Assembly: GCA_020723305.1 (NCBI GenBank)
Contig: DYJC01000013.1
Location: 57,504 to 121,503, forward strand
Origin: Desulfosudis oleivorans
GTDB lineage: Bacteria > Desulfobacterota > Desulfobacteria > Desulfobacterales > SURF-7
Reading direction: 5' to 3'
Length of the DNA stretch: 64,000 nt
A program made the position numbers and the translations under genes. Positions 8,449 to 18,823 of this stretch are shown one piece after another. The notes beneath the pieces are model-generated. The model had not been told where the DNA came from. It made no database searches and saw nothing but the letters and a program-made list of their open reading frames with translations. Position 1 is the stretch's first letter. Every line of letters starts with the position of its first letter.

Positions 8449-10515
8449 ATGAAAGATATTGCAGAAAAATTAAGAAACGTCGTACTGGTCGCGCACGGTG
8501 GAGCAGGTAAAACTTCCCTTGCAGAAGTTATGCTCTTTAATGCCGGTCTCACAACCCGGATCGGAAGAGTTGAAGACGGCAACACGGTTATGGATTTTGA
8601 ACCCGAAGAATTGAAGAGAACGACCAGCATCAGCAGCGGATTTGCTCAGTTCCCATGGAAAAAACATACGATAAGCCTCATCGACACACCGGGAGACTCC
8701 AATTTTTTTTCAGACACAAAAAGCAGCATGCAGGCGGCTGATTGTGCAATTGTTTTAATTGATGGTGTTGATGGTATCAAGGTTCAAACCGAACAGGCCT
8801 GGCTTTATGCAGAACAGTATAACCTTCCCTGTATGATTTTTATCAATAAACTGGATCGTGAACGGTCGGATTTTACCAGGGCTTTTCAGGATGCAGAAAA
8901 AACTTTCAATCTGAAACCGATTATTATGCAGATTGCCATTGGGGCAGAAGCTGATTTCAAGGGAGTCGTTGACCTGATTTCCATGAAAGCATACAAATAT
9001 GACGGCAGCGGAAAAGCATCGCCATGTGATATCCCATCTGACCTCCAGGATCAGGTTGAAACAGAGCGGGAAGCCTTTATCGAAAATATTGCTGAAGCGG
9101 ATGATGCTTTGGTTGAAAAATATCTGGAAGGTGAAACGCTGACAGATGAAGAGATTAAAGAAGCCTTAAAAAAGGGAATCCGTGAAAGGCTTTTTGTACC
9201 TGTTCTCTGTGGGTCATCCATCAAAAATATCGGTGTAGATCTTCTCTGTGATTTTATCATCGGCTGTTTGCCTTCTCCTCTGGATCGTAAGGAGTGGCCT
9301 GCTTTGGATGCTTCCGGCAAAAATGAGGTCATGGTAAAACCGGATGACCCCTTTTCTGCGTTTGTTTTTAAAACAGTTGCAGATCCATATGCCGGAAGGC
9401 TTTCCATTTTCAGGGTTGTATCCGGTACACTTGGATCGGATGGAAACTTTTATAATGTTACCAAGGATGCAAAGGAACGTTTTAATCAATTACTGTACAT
9501 TAACGGAAAAGAACAGAAACAAGCTTCAGGGGCTGTCCCTGGATCTATCGTTGCAGTTGCGAAATTAAAAGAAACCACAACAGGCGATACCCTGTGTGAT
9601 GATCGCAAAAAAATACAATATAAATGTGCCGATCCCCTGCCCATTTTAATCACTTTCGCGTTGGAGTCCAAGGCAAAGGGGGACGAAGATAAGATTTATA
9701 TCTCCCTGACCAAGATCAAGGAAGAGGATCCCTCCTTGAAACTGCAACGTAATTCGGAAACAAGCGAGATCCTGTTATCCGGACTAGGGCAGGTTCACAT
9801 TGAAGCAACCATTGAAAAATTGAAGCGGAAGTTCAATGTTGAAGTAAATCTGAAAACCCCGAAAGTTCCTTACCGTGAAACCATCAAGAAAAAAGTCAGG
9901 GTTCAGGGAAGACATAAAAAACAGTCGGGTGGACACGGTCAATTCGGCGATTGCTGGATCCAGATGGAACCGCTTCCTCGAGGAAAGGGGTTTGAATTTG
10001 TTGATGCGGTTGTTGGCGGTGCAATCCCAAGAAACTATATACCGGCAGTTGAAAAAGGGATTCTTGAGACATGCACCAAAGGTGTTCTGGCTGGTTTTCC
10101 CTGTGTTGATTTCAGGGTGACACTTGATGACGGATCTTTTCATGCTGTTGATTCCTCGGAAATGGCGTTTAAAATCGCCGGAGCGCTGGCCTTTAAAAAA
10201 GCCGCTGTTGAAGCCAAACCAGTGTTGCTGGAACCGATCATGAAAGTGGATATCACCACGCCCGATGATTTTATGGGAGATATCATGGGTGACCTAAACA
10301 GCAGACGTGGTCGTGTTCTCGGAATGGATTCAGCTGGCAAATACCAGGTAATTAAAGCAGAAGTCCCTATGGTCGAATTCCTGACATATGCTCCTGATCT
10401 GCGATCCATGACCGGGGGGCGTGGTATTTTCACGATGGAATTTTCCCATTATGATGAAGTCCCTTCACAACTGGCGGAAAAAATCGTCGATGCTGTTAAC
10501 AGTTCAAAAGAGTAA
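8449..10515 (+). CDS. fusA: Elongation factor G-like GTPase (EF-G2 type)
   Basis: A 688-residue translational GTPase with the five-domain EF-G layout. G1 is AHGGAGKT (residues 15-22) instead of the canonical AHxDxGKTT, G2 reads RTTSISSG instead of the ERGITI type, G3 is DTPGDSNF and G4 is NKLD. Domain IV contains GGHGQFGDCWIQMEPL and GGAIPRNYIPAVEKG, and domain V GDIMGDLNSRRGRVLGM. These switch differences mark the EF-G2/EF-G-like subfamily, in which ribosome binding without normal translocation has been reported for some members. A paralogous main fusA next to rpsG would be expected elsewhere. Ribosome site GAGAGGAG; closed by a hairpin terminator. Confidence 0.9.
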   Translation: MKDIAEKLRNVVLVAHGGAGKTSLAEVMLFNAGLTTRIGRVEDGNTVMDFEPEELKRTTSISSGFAQFPWKKHTISLIDTPGDSNFFSDTKSSMQAADCAIVLIDGVDGIKVQTEQAWLYAEQYNLPCMIFINKLDRERSDFTRAFQDAEKTFNLKPIIMQIAIGAEADFKGVVDLISMKAYKYDGSGKASPCDIPSDLQDQVETEREAFIENIAEADDALVEKYLEGETLTDEEIKEALKKGIRERLFVPVLCGSSIKNIGVDLLCDFIIGCLPSPLDRKEWPALDASGKNEVMVKPDDPFSAFVFKTVADPYAGRLSIFRVVSGTLGSDGNFYNVTKDAKERFNQLLYINGKEQKQASGAVPGSIVAVAKLKETTTGDTLCDDRKKIQYKCADPLPILITFALESKAKGDEDKIYISLTKIKEEDPSLKLQRNSETSEILLSGLGQVHIEATIEKLKRKFNVEVNLKTPKVPYRETIKKKVRVQGRHKKQSGGHGQFGDCWIQMEPLPRGKGFEFVDAVVGGAIPRNYIPAVEKGILETCTKGVLAGFPCVDFRVTLDDGSFHAVDSSEMAFKIAGALAFKKAAVEAKPVLLEPIMKVDITTPDDFMGDIMGDLNSRRGRVLGMDSAGKYQVIKAEVPMVEFLTYAPDLRSMTGGRGIFTMEFSHYDEVPSQLAEKIVDAVNSSKE

Positions 10516-10570
10516 ACAATTCGGATAACATTGAGATGATGTTTTCCAGATGAGAAAACTTTTACTAAAC

Positions 10571-10599
10571 AAAAGAGGCGCATATCCTGCGCCTCTTTT
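10571..10599. terminator. Bidirectional Rho-independent terminator
   Basis: A perfect 11-bp stem (10571-10581 with 10589-10599) around a 7-base loop, with A-run on one side and T-run on the other, lies between the convergent EF-G-like gene and the thermonuclease gene. It can end transcription from both sides. Confidence 0.9.
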
Positions 10600-10611
10600 G
10601 TTATTTGTATT

Positions 10612-11259
10612 TTATGGCATTACAACACACATTTTACATGGTGCATACCCGCTATAAAAACAATCCCATATTTTATTAAAGACAATCCTGTTCTTAGGAG
10701 AGGAATGTTTATTGAAAGTACATTCCAGTGTATGAAATCGTTTGGATTTTTTATTACCGATATAAGTTTGACAGGAATTTTTAACAATCCTTTTCCAGAT
10801 CCCCTTCCCTGAGTCCATCGCAACTTGTTGCGTCTTTACCAATTGTTTTTCATATCGAGTGTTCGGGCTTACGGACATACAGTATGCAAGCCCCTGTTCC
10901 ACCATTTGTTCATTCACAAACGTCCTGTCAGAAAGAAACACATATGCCAGTATCCGATGATACTGGTCCATTCTCACACGATCCTTTTCAAGAGATACTT
11001 TTTTGTGAATCAGCCTGTTTTTCAAATACTGTTTTGCATCTTCCGCAAATGGTTCTTCTTTCCGATAGTTTCCTTTCCTGTCTTCATGCTTGATTTCAGG
11101 CGCATTGATCCCAATCAGCCGGATACGACTTCCATCCATCAACTGTATGGTATCACCATCATAGACATGGGTGACTTCAAGCCACTCTTCTGCGTTCAAG
11201 GTGGTTGAAATCAACAAGAGAACAAGGAGTAACCAGTATTTATTCCTGAATATAATCAT
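10612..11259 (-). CDS. Secreted thermonuclease (SNase-like) with C-terminal cysteine domain
   Basis: A 215-residue protein with a hydrophobic signal segment (residues 8-22) and then a staphylococcal-nuclease fold. VYDGDTI supplies the Ca-binding Asp residues, RIRLIGINAPE supplies Arg47 and Glu55, and the second catalytic Arg falls in YHRILAYVFL (Arg102). The last 55 residues (YIGNKKSKRFHTLEC to GYAPCKMC) resemble the small metal-binding Ada-type/nuclease-tail module, with Cys in an HxxxC plus CxxC arrangement. It should cut DNA/RNA outside the cytoplasm. The start at 11259 is chosen for the signal peptide; it overlaps the upstream gene by 20 bases and no clear ribosome site is seen. The frame is open further upstream to 11364. 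Confidence 0.88.
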   Translation of the reverse strand: MIIFRNKYWLLLVLLLISTTLNAEEWLEVTHVYDGDTIQLMDGSRIRLIGINAPEIKHEDRKGNYRKEEPFAEDAKQYLKNRLIHKKVSLEKDRVRMDQYHRILAYVFLSDRTFVNEQMVEQGLAYCMSVSPNTRYEKQLVKTQQVAMDSGKGIWKRIVKNSCQTYIGNKKSKRFHTLECTFNKHSSPKNRIVFNKIWDCFYSGYAPCKMCVVMP

Positions 11260-12355
11260 AAAGATTGCAGTGTTGAATCGCCTTTTGATCCAGCATGCGC
11301 GGTAAAGATTTGCATTCATGTTCTGATGGCGTAAATCCAAGTGATTTTTTCCACACTTCATCATCCTCCATGCATAAATACACCAGGATATCCGGTGAAA
11401 AATTCCGGATATAGGAAACGATTTTTTGATAGAGTTGAATACGAAGAGGTTTAAAATACCTCATTTTTCCATCAAGGCCGGTAATAAACTCGCCATAGAT
11501 AATTTTTGATTGTTGAAAACGTTTTTGAATAATGGGCTTTAAGGATGGAATAAAACGGAAACTTCCCAGACTGATCCAAACGATATTTTCCGGAGAGACA
11601 TGGTTAAATATTTTTTTAATGACTTCCTGATAATCCTTTTCACACCTTTCATAAATGATCAGGGGATCAAAATGAAAAGCAAGAGGATACCCAAGGGCTT
11701 CACATTCTGCAGCAGCCTTGAGGCGTGCAGATAAGGAAGCTGTTTTTTTTTCTTCACTCTGTATGATGGACTCTGTATTAAGTGACCATGAGAGGATCGT
11801 TTTTCGGTTGTGAGGGAGTCTGCTTAATGCCTGAATGGATACTGTTTTGGTTTTCAGTTCCAGGACAGCGGCTTTTTGTTTTGAAAACTCAACCACCAGT
11901 TTTTCCGTCACATCGGACATCGGTTCCCAGATCAAGCTGTCCGTAAATTCACCTGTGCCGATTCTGCTGAGCTTTTTGGAAGAGAAGTGCTGTCTGAGCT
12001 CATCGAAAAGCTTTTTACTGTTCATATAATATTGCAGGATCGGCGGATGAAAGTAAACTTGAAGAATACAATAGGAACAATCCATAGAACAGAAGCTGCC
12101 GATGTGAAGAATTTTGTAACCACAGCAGGTATAGTGGCTGGTGCCTGGGCATTCCTTTAGAAAAGTCCCTTTGTTTTCAGTCAGAAAAAGTAAATCCTTT
12201 CCTGTTGTAACCGGATCTTCTGAATGAGAAACGATCTCATACAATTGATTCGTATCCGTAACAATTGATGATGGAATCTTCAATTTACTGATAAAGGAAA
12301 TCGTTTCCGGTAATTTGGAAACCGCTTGGTCAATGAATATTTTTGAAATTTTCAT
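11240..12355 (-). CDS. Spore photoproduct lyase-like radical SAM protein
   Basis: A 371-residue protein with a radical SAM cluster motif CSMDCSYC (Cys89, Cys93, Cys96) preceded by CPGTSHYTCCGYKILHIGSFC, the arrangement of the SPL (SplB) family. Further family stretches are GTGEFTDSLIWEP, ILSWSLNTE and AFHFDPLI. SPL repairs the thymine dimer of spores by radical chemistry, but nothing here indicates sporulation, so this member may repair other lesions or act on another substrate. It overlaps the secreted nuclease gene by 20 bases and follows the ParB-like gene by 12, so a purC-parB-spl-nuclease transcription unit is likely. Confidence 0.85.
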   Translation of the reverse strand: MKISKIFIDQAVSKLPETISFISKLKIPSSIVTDTNQLYEIVSHSEDPVTTGKDLLFLTENKGTFLKECPGTSHYTCCGYKILHIGSFCSMDCSYCILQVYFHPPILQYYMNSKKLFDELRQHFSSKKLSRIGTGEFTDSLIWEPMSDVTEKLVVEFSKQKAAVLELKTKTVSIQALSRLPHNRKTILSWSLNTESIIQSEEKKTASLSARLKAAAECEALGYPLAFHFDPLIIYERCEKDYQEVIKKIFNHVSPENIVWISLGSFRFIPSLKPIIQKRFQQSKIIYGEFITGLDGKMRYFKPLRIQLYQKIVSYIRNFSPDILVYLCMEDDEVWKKSLGFTPSEHECKSLPRMLDQKAIQHCNLYDYIQE

Positions 12356-12367
12356 ATGGATGAAAGA

Positions 12368-13321
12368 TTATTCAATGATTTTCTTCATAACAGGGTTCTC
12401 AATGACCGTATCGAGTTTTCTCTGACATTCCAACAGTTCTTCATAACTATTGAAAAATAGATTGAACGAATAGGTTGTGCTTTCAAAATCTTTTGGGGGA
12501 TTCAGTTTTATGGATGGGTCTAATTTCAGCTTTTTCATGCAATTAAAAAAGTTGCTCTCTGCTTTGGATAGTTCGGGAAATCTTCGTATCCGGAGAAGTT
12601 TTCGAATCTGAACCGCTTTTTGTTTGGGTTCCGGATTATCATCGTTCAGGCAATCAGTTATAAATTTTTCTGTTAACAATTCAAGCAGATCAATGTTTTC
12701 TCGAAAGGATATTTCAGTGAGTAGGATAAATAATTCTCGTTGGATATTCAGTCCGACATGTAAGGATTGAATAAATCGGGCGATCGGGATTTTATGTTTT
12801 TCCTTCAATTTTTCAATCAACAGTGCCGTTGTCATGGAAAGCTGATCCGATAAGATGAAATCCTGTATGATTTTATCGGATCGAGAAATAATTGCCAATT
12901 TTTCTATGATGGATATATTTCCTGGCAGATTGAGTTTTGATGCTATATCTGCAATCTCTTTTGGAGTGGCAGCAAAAAAGGTCAACAGCTTGATTGCGCT
13001 TGCTTGTTCAATCAGGTTTAATTTTCGTTGAAACGAGTTATCTGAGATAGCGATTTTCGCGCATTCAATCGATTTTTTCGGATACGGAATCGTTTTGGCT
13101 TGAATGTGCGAAAAATTGTTTTTTACAGCAGCTTGTATCCGGCGAAAACCACTGACAATGATAAATTTTTGTTTATCCTGAACAAGGACAGGCGGATTGA
13201 TGATTCCAATCTCATGAATGGAACGGCTGATTTCATCTATTTCATCGTTTGTTGTGATCTTATAATAGTTATCATTGATATCAATCTTTTTAAGTTCAAT
13301 TTCTTCTATTTTACACTGCAT
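12368..13321 (-). CDS. ParB/RepB/Spo0J-like nuclease-domain protein
   Basis: A 317-residue protein. Residues 5-95 form a ParB N-terminal domain (KKIDIND, then [20 protein letters not shown], with the [11 protein letters not shown] box at about 55-65, in which GFRR replaces the usual GERR). The helical middle, with [12 protein letters not shown] and [16 protein letters not shown], is like the KorB/Noc DNA-binding region. No parA lies next to it; the only ParA-like gene here is about 50 kb away. It overlaps purC by 11 bases. It may be a transcription factor rather than a segregation protein. The call rests on domain pattern only. Confidence 0.8.
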   Translation of the reverse strand: MQCKIEEIELKKIDINDNYYKITTNDEIDEISRSIHEIGIINPPVLVQDKQKFIIVSGFRRIQAAVKNNFSHIQAKTIPYPKKSIECAKIAISDNSFQRKLNLIEQASAIKLLTFFAATPKEIADIASKLNLPGNISIIEKLAIISRSDKIIQDFILSDQLSMTTALLIEKLKEKHKIPIARFIQSLHVGLNIQRELFILLTEISFRENIDLLELLTEKFITDCLNDDNPEPKQKAVQIRKLLRIRRFPELSKAESNFFNCMKKLKLDPSIKLNPPKDFESTTYSFNLFFNSYEELLECQRKLDTVIENPVMKKIIE

Positions 13322-14207
13322 ATTCGGAACCGGTTAACAACGTGTAAGCTTCGATATATTTTTGCCGGGTATTTTGAATAACTTCCTGTGGCAGTTCCGG
13401 TGCTGGAGGGGTTTGGTTCCATTTGATGGACAGCAGGTAATCTCTTAAATATTGTTTATCAAAACTTTTTTGTGATCCACCAGGCCGATAACTGTTTTTT
13501 GGCCAGAAACGAGAAGAATCCGGCGTAAGTACCTCATCGATTAAAATGATCTCATCGTTATAGAGTCCGAATTCGAATTTGGTATCGGCAATAATGATTC
13601 CTTTTGAATCAGCGAACTCCACACCCTTGTTGTATATTGTCAGGCTCAAATCCTTCACTTTTTGAGCGTTTGTTTCACCAATTCGATTCACCGCTTCCTG
13701 AAAGTCAATATTGATATCATGTTGTCCTACTTCTTCTTTCGTTGAGGGCGTAAAAATCGGCTCCTGAAGTTTGTCGGATTCTTTGAGTCCGCCAGGCAGT
13801 TTGATTCCACAAACCGTTTGATCTTTTTGATATGATTTCCAGCCGGAACCGGAGATATATCCCCTGACAACACACTCGATGGCCAATGGCTTCGCTTTTT
13901 TTACGAGCATGCTTCTGCCGTTTAGCAGATCAGAATATGGACGGCATGCTGAGGGGAATTCAGATACATCACTGGCGACAATATGGTTTTCCACAAACGG
14001 CGAAAACAGATTGAACCAGAACAATGATATTTGATTTAATACTTTTCCTTTATCTGGAATGGGATTCGGCATGATCACATCAAATGCGGATATCCGGTCC
14101 GTCGCTACCATCAGGTAGTATTCTCCCAGATCATAAATATCTCTCACCTTCCCTCTTTTTATCAATTTTAACCCTTTGAGATCGGTCTCGATAACAGACT
14201 GTTTCAT
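13311..14207 (-). CDS. purC: Phosphoribosylaminoimidazole-succinocarboxamide synthase
   Basis: SAICAR synthetase of purine biosynthesis: joins CAIR and aspartate using ATP. The 298 residues show the long (yeast-like) PurC form, with [60 protein letters not shown] and [12 protein letters not shown]. An AGGAG site lies about 11 bases before the ATG at 14207. It overlaps the ParB-like gene by 11 bases downstream, an unusual partner for a purine gene. Confidence 0.97.
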   Translation of the reverse strand: MKQSVIETDLKGLKLIKRGKVRDIYDLGEYYLMVATDRISAFDVIMPNPIPDKGKVLNQISLFWFNLFSPFVENHIVASDVSEFPSACRPYSDLLNGRSMLVKKAKPLAIECVVRGYISGSGWKSYQKDQTVCGIKLPGGLKESDKLQEPIFTPSTKEEVGQHDINIDFQEAVNRIGETNAQKVKDLSLTIYNKGVEFADSKGIIIADTKFEFGLYNDEIILIDEVLTPDSSRFWPKNSYRPGGSQKSFDKQYLRDYLLSIKWNQTPPAPELPQEVIQNTRQKYIEAYTLLTGSEYAV

Positions 14208-14283
14208 TTTTTGTTTTTTCTCCTGATCGTAACTTTTTTATCCAGTTCAAATTATTGTGTCATGCCGGCAAGAAGAGCTAATT

Positions 14284-14643
14284 CTACTCTTGTTTTTGCA
14301 TTGCCCGGAAGGCTATTATATAGCGGTTCAGAATTTTTAGAGATTTTTCGTTGATATCCTGAAACTCAATTCCGGATTCGGATTTCCCTTTTTCCCCTTC
14401 TCTTCGATAGATAACTTTACCGTGAATATCGACCATCTCATCTTCTAAACCAATGGAGAGTGAAATGATATGTTTTTTATCCAGAGGTAGATGTGTTTCC
14501 AGAAGAATTCCGCCTTGGCTGACATTCAGAGTTCTACCCATCCCCTGATTTACTTCATCGTTATTTTCATCAAGGCACACATAATTTAAAAGATTCAGGG
14601 AATCAATGCGATCATGCTTTCGTTTTTGTTTTTTTTTTGTCAT
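14284..14643 (-). CDS. PilZ-domain protein
   Basis: A 119-residue cytosolic protein with a single PilZ-like fold: RIDSLNLLNYVCLDEN in the N-terminal strand, then GRTLNVSQGGILLETHLPL, matching the NxSxGG part of the c-di-GMP pocket, and GIEFQDI near the end. The arginine-rich RxxxR element is only partly present (KHDRIDS), so ligand binding is uncertain. It stands between purC and the PATAN/MglA cluster on the same strand and could serve as a c-di-GMP effector for it. Confidence 0.85.
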   Translation of the reverse strand: MTKKKQKRKHDRIDSLNLLNYVCLDENNDEVNQGMGRTLNVSQGGILLETHLPLDKKHIISLSIGLEDEMVDIHGKVIYRREGEKGKSESGIEFQDINEKSLKILNRYIIAFRAMQKQE

Positions 14644-14724
14644 ATGGACTTCTCAGCTTTTCATTTCGTAATTATAATTTTGTTTCATCCATGATAGTTT
14701 GTTTTATATCCATTTTTAGTGAGT

Positions 14725-15882
14725 CTATTCGGAAAGCATTGTAGTAATCGTGGATATAATTGCAGAAATATTTTCAATCATATTCTTCAAGGTTGTCGAT
14801 AGATGATCATATTCCTTTTGGAGGTCATCGAGATTTAAGGATTTTAGCTTAATATCGTCCGAGGCATATACCGAGGCTGAAAATGGTTCATGCCCGAGAT
14901 TTAGAAAAGGGATTTTACCTATAAAATCGCCTTCTTCAAGTCTGGCCAGCAGGATGTTATTCCCTTTGTCGGTTTTTCGGCAGATAAAGGCTGTCCCCTC
15001 ATCAATCAGAAAGGCATCTTCCTTATTTTCACCCTGTTTGATAATCGGTTCTTTTTCTTTGATAGCATCATCCGATTGTTTTTTTTTGGTCAGTTGATCT
15101 GCAAGACGGTTGGAGCATTGTTTGTATCTTTTATCAAGACTGATGACTACCCTGCTTAGTCCTTGAGTAAACTTGGCATTTTCCTGAGATAATCGTTGAG
15201 AGTCAAGAACACCCAGCTGAACCTCTCCAATCGATACAGCCGAATAGGCTCTTACTGTGTTTTTGATCTGATAGGCTGCAATATTACCGATAAAAGAACC
15301 TGTACCCAATCTCAGGAAGGGTACTGGACCCTTTGGTGTTTCCTTTTGTAATTCTACGATTCCGGAGAGAACAACCCAGCTCCAGTCGCCATGTTTCCCT
15401 TGTTGAATAATAATTTCACCATCCTGATAGTCCTCTTCATCTGCAACATACATATAGTCAACCAGAGGTCCTTTGATGAGTGGTAAATCATCGGATGATT
15501 TTCTGTTTGTTGATATTTTTTTTGATCCGTATTTGATAGGACTATGGCGGTCAATCATTCCTTCATCGAGCATCTTAAGCCCTTCAAGGATGACTTCCAT
15601 ACGGTTTTTTCGAATCTGAATTTTTTTCTCAACCGGCTCTAATGAAAACTCATACTCTCCATCTGTCCAGCCGAACAAAGGGAAAAGCGCATCAAGACCG
15701 GATAAGGAGCCGCAGACAGCATCTACAGGATTACCATTTAAAAAATAGATAATACCCGGGTTTTCTTCGTATCGGCTGGAAATTCGCAGGATACCTGTAC
15801 TAGCGTTTGATCCAAGTAGCTGGAAAACCTCGCTGAGGTTGAGAAAGGTCAGACTGCCGGCAATGGCAATATTATTCTTCAT
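14725..15882 (-). CDS. PATAN (DUF4388) protein with two cyclic-nucleotide-binding domains
   Basis: A 385-residue regulatory protein. Residues 5-115 form a DUF4388/PATAN domain (SLTFLNLSEVFQLLGSNAST, then GIIYFLNGNPVDAVCG). Two cNMP-type beta-roll domains follow at about 145-245 (DGEIIIQQGKHGDWSWVVLSG) and 285-370 (IIKQGENKEDAFLIDEGTAF). The phosphate-binding cassette of either roll is not canonical, so nucleotide binding is not assured. A helical C-terminal tail ends the protein. It lies 6 bases downstream of the MglA-type GTPase gene, so the two are co-expressed and may act together in cell polarity or pilus/motility control. Confidence 0.85.
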   Translation of the reverse strand: MKNNIAIAGSLTFLNLSEVFQLLGSNASTGILRISSRYEENPGIIYFLNGNPVDAVCGSLSGLDALFPLFGWTDGEYEFSLEPVEKKIQIRKNRMEVILEGLKMLDEGMIDRHSPIKYGSKKISTNRKSSDDLPLIKGPLVDYMYVADEEDYQDGEIIIQQGKHGDWSWVVLSGIVELQKETPKGPVPFLRLGTGSFIGNIAAYQIKNTVRAYSAVSIGEVQLGVLDSQRLSQENAKFTQGLSRVVISLDKRYKQCSNRLADQLTKKKQSDDAIKEKEPIIKQGENKEDAFLIDEGTAFICRKTDKGNNILLARLEEGDFIGKIPFLNLGHEPFSASVYASDDIKLKSLNLDDLQKEYDHLSTTLKNMIENISAIISTITTMLSE

Positions 15883-15888
15883 GAACTG

Positions 15889-16506
15889 TTATTTCTGAGC
15901 CCAGTTAAACTGTTTTTGAAGTGAATGCAATGTCCGTTTCAGGCACTCTTGCAATGTAACTCCGACGCCTTCTCCCTTTACGGCACTTCCTGGAAAAGAA
16001 GGAACCTTAAGCTGTCTGTTTAAATCTTTTTCCATTTTTTCAATAGGCATGATGGGCATACCTTCATCCGCCAAGTCTCTTTTATTATACTGTAGAATCA
16101 TCGGGATTTTAAAGATATTAAGTCCGTAATCTTTTAGATTCTGCTGTAGGTCTTTGAGGGACAGCATATTTTTTTCCCTCCGAACTTCAAGAGAGTCAGC
16201 TACAAATACAACCCCATCTACACCTCTTAACACTAGTTTTCTCGTGGAACTGTATTGAACCTGCCCAGGTACCGTAAACAGTTGAACCCGAACATCACAA
16301 CCCTTAATTTTCCCTAATTCCATTGGTAAAAAGTCGAAAAACAACGTTCGGTCTCCCTCTGTATTGATGGAAACCATTTCACCCTCTACCTGTTTTTTAT
16401 AGGCTTTGAAAATATATTCTAAATTGGTCGTTTTACCGCATCTGCCAGGTCCATAATAGACAATTTTACACTCAATTTCGCGTTTTTTTAGATTAAAAAC
16501 AGCCAT
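15889..16506 (-). CDS. MglA-type small Ras-like GTPase
   Basis: A 205-residue Ras-like GTPase of the MglA family. The P-loop is GPGRCGKT (residues 19-26), the switch II region reads FTVPGQVQYSSTRKLVLRG (the family has TVPG in place of DTxG), and the guanine-specific motif is NKRD. MglA with its GAP MglB sets cell polarity and motility in Myxococcus; MglB-like partners carry a Roadblock fold. No Roadblock gene is adjacent; the only one in the window is at 28.4 kb. Flanked by the TPR gene upstream and the PATAN-cNMP gene downstream. Confidence 0.92.
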   Translation of the reverse strand: MAVFNLKKREIECKIVYYGPGRCGKTTNLEYIFKAYKKQVEGEMVSINTEGDRTLFFDFLPMELGKIKGCDVRVQLFTVPGQVQYSSTRKLVLRGVDGVVFVADSLEVRREKNMLSLKDLQQNLKDYGLNIFKIPMILQYNKRDLADEGMPIMPIEKMEKDLNRQLKVPSFPGSAVKGEGVGVTLQECLKRTLHSLQKQFNWAQK

Positions 16507-16580
16507 ATATTATTCCAATTTCCATTTTCTCAAATTGTGATGCCAACCAATCTGTTTTTATTTGTAAAAGCTAAACTTTA

Positions 16581-17495
16581 TTATAGGCTCTCAATTTTGA
16601 TGTCCAGACTGTAGTCACCTTTTTTCGGTCCTGATTTTATCTGTGTCATGGCAGAAACAAGACCTGCTCCCCTGAAGATTGCGACCGGTGAGTAAAAGTG
16701 GACATCATCAAGTCTTACGCCGACTTTCAGATTTTCGATTAATGCCTCATCTTTGCTGGAAATAATCAGACTGATAACATTTCCCGATTGAAAGCTTACA
16801 TCCAGCTCTACTTGTTCACCTTTGTAGGGTCCGCTATCAAAAGTAATGGCTACGGCACTGATATCGAGAAACTCTTGCTCCTCTTCAAATTTTTCTTCCT
16901 GACTGGCTGTTTCAGCAGAAGCTTCTTCGACAACAGGTTCTTTTTTCAGACCCTTTTTTTCTAAGATATCATCATAAAAAACAGTTAGCTTCTCGATTTG
17001 TTCTGAAACAAGCAAATCTCCTTTTTGCCATTTTTCCAGCTTCTCCGTGGCGGTTTCAATATTGCCCATTTCCAGATAACATCGAAGTATATTTTTTGCA
17101 GCCGAAAGCCTTTGGGACTTTACATTCAGCAATTTTTCAAATTCTTCAAGGGCACCTTCAAACTGTCCGAATTTGGCTAGAGCGATCGCGCCTTCGAGTG
17201 CAGAACTGCTTGCATCCTTATCTTTACTTGAAAAAGAGAAGAGTTTTTTAATCAGTTCATTAACATGAGCAGACATTTCAGGGGTGGTCGGTGCTTTTTC
17301 AATCGTTTCCACATCTCTGTTCAGCGCTTCCATTTTTTTTGACAATCCGTTCAACAATTTTTGTTTATTCGGAAGCTTGTCACTCCCAGCGATCAGCTCT
17401 TCAACAAGTTTATATTTTTTTTTCGCTTCTCCAAGCAATCCCTGCGAACGATAGAGTTCTGCCTGTTGCAAGAGTGATTTAATCTGCTTGCTCAT
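16581..17495 (-). CDS. TPR-containing protein with C-terminal PilZ-like segment
   Basis: A 304-residue protein. Helical repeats at 5-175 include TPR-like units (LLQQAELYRSQGLLGEAKKKY; ALAKFGQFEGALEEFEKLL; AAKNILRCYLEMGNIETATEKLEKW). They are followed by a Glu-rich linker and a beta-rich end (about 210-304) with AITFDSGPYKGEQVELDVSF and a GPKKGDYSLDIKIE tail. No signal peptide. GAGG lies 7 bases before the ATG. As the first gene of the TPR-MglA-PATAN run it is probably a scaffold for that GTPase system; this is inference from position. Confidence 0.75.
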   Translation of the reverse strand: MSKQIKSLLQQAELYRSQGLLGEAKKKYKLVEELIAGSDKLPNKQKLLNGLSKKMEALNRDVETIEKAPTTPEMSAHVNELIKKLFSFSSKDKDASSSALEGAIALAKFGQFEGALEEFEKLLNVKSQRLSAAKNILRCYLEMGNIETATEKLEKWQKGDLLVSEQIEKLTVFYDDILEKKGLKKEPVVEEASAETASQEEKFEEEQEFLDISAVAITFDSGPYKGEQVELDVSFQSGNVISLIISSKDEALIENLKVGVRLDDVHFYSPVAIFRGAGLVSAMTQIKSGPKKGDYSLDIKIESL

Positions 17496-18804
<1,309 letters not shown>

Positions 18805-18823
18805 AGATATTCAACCGCCTGAA

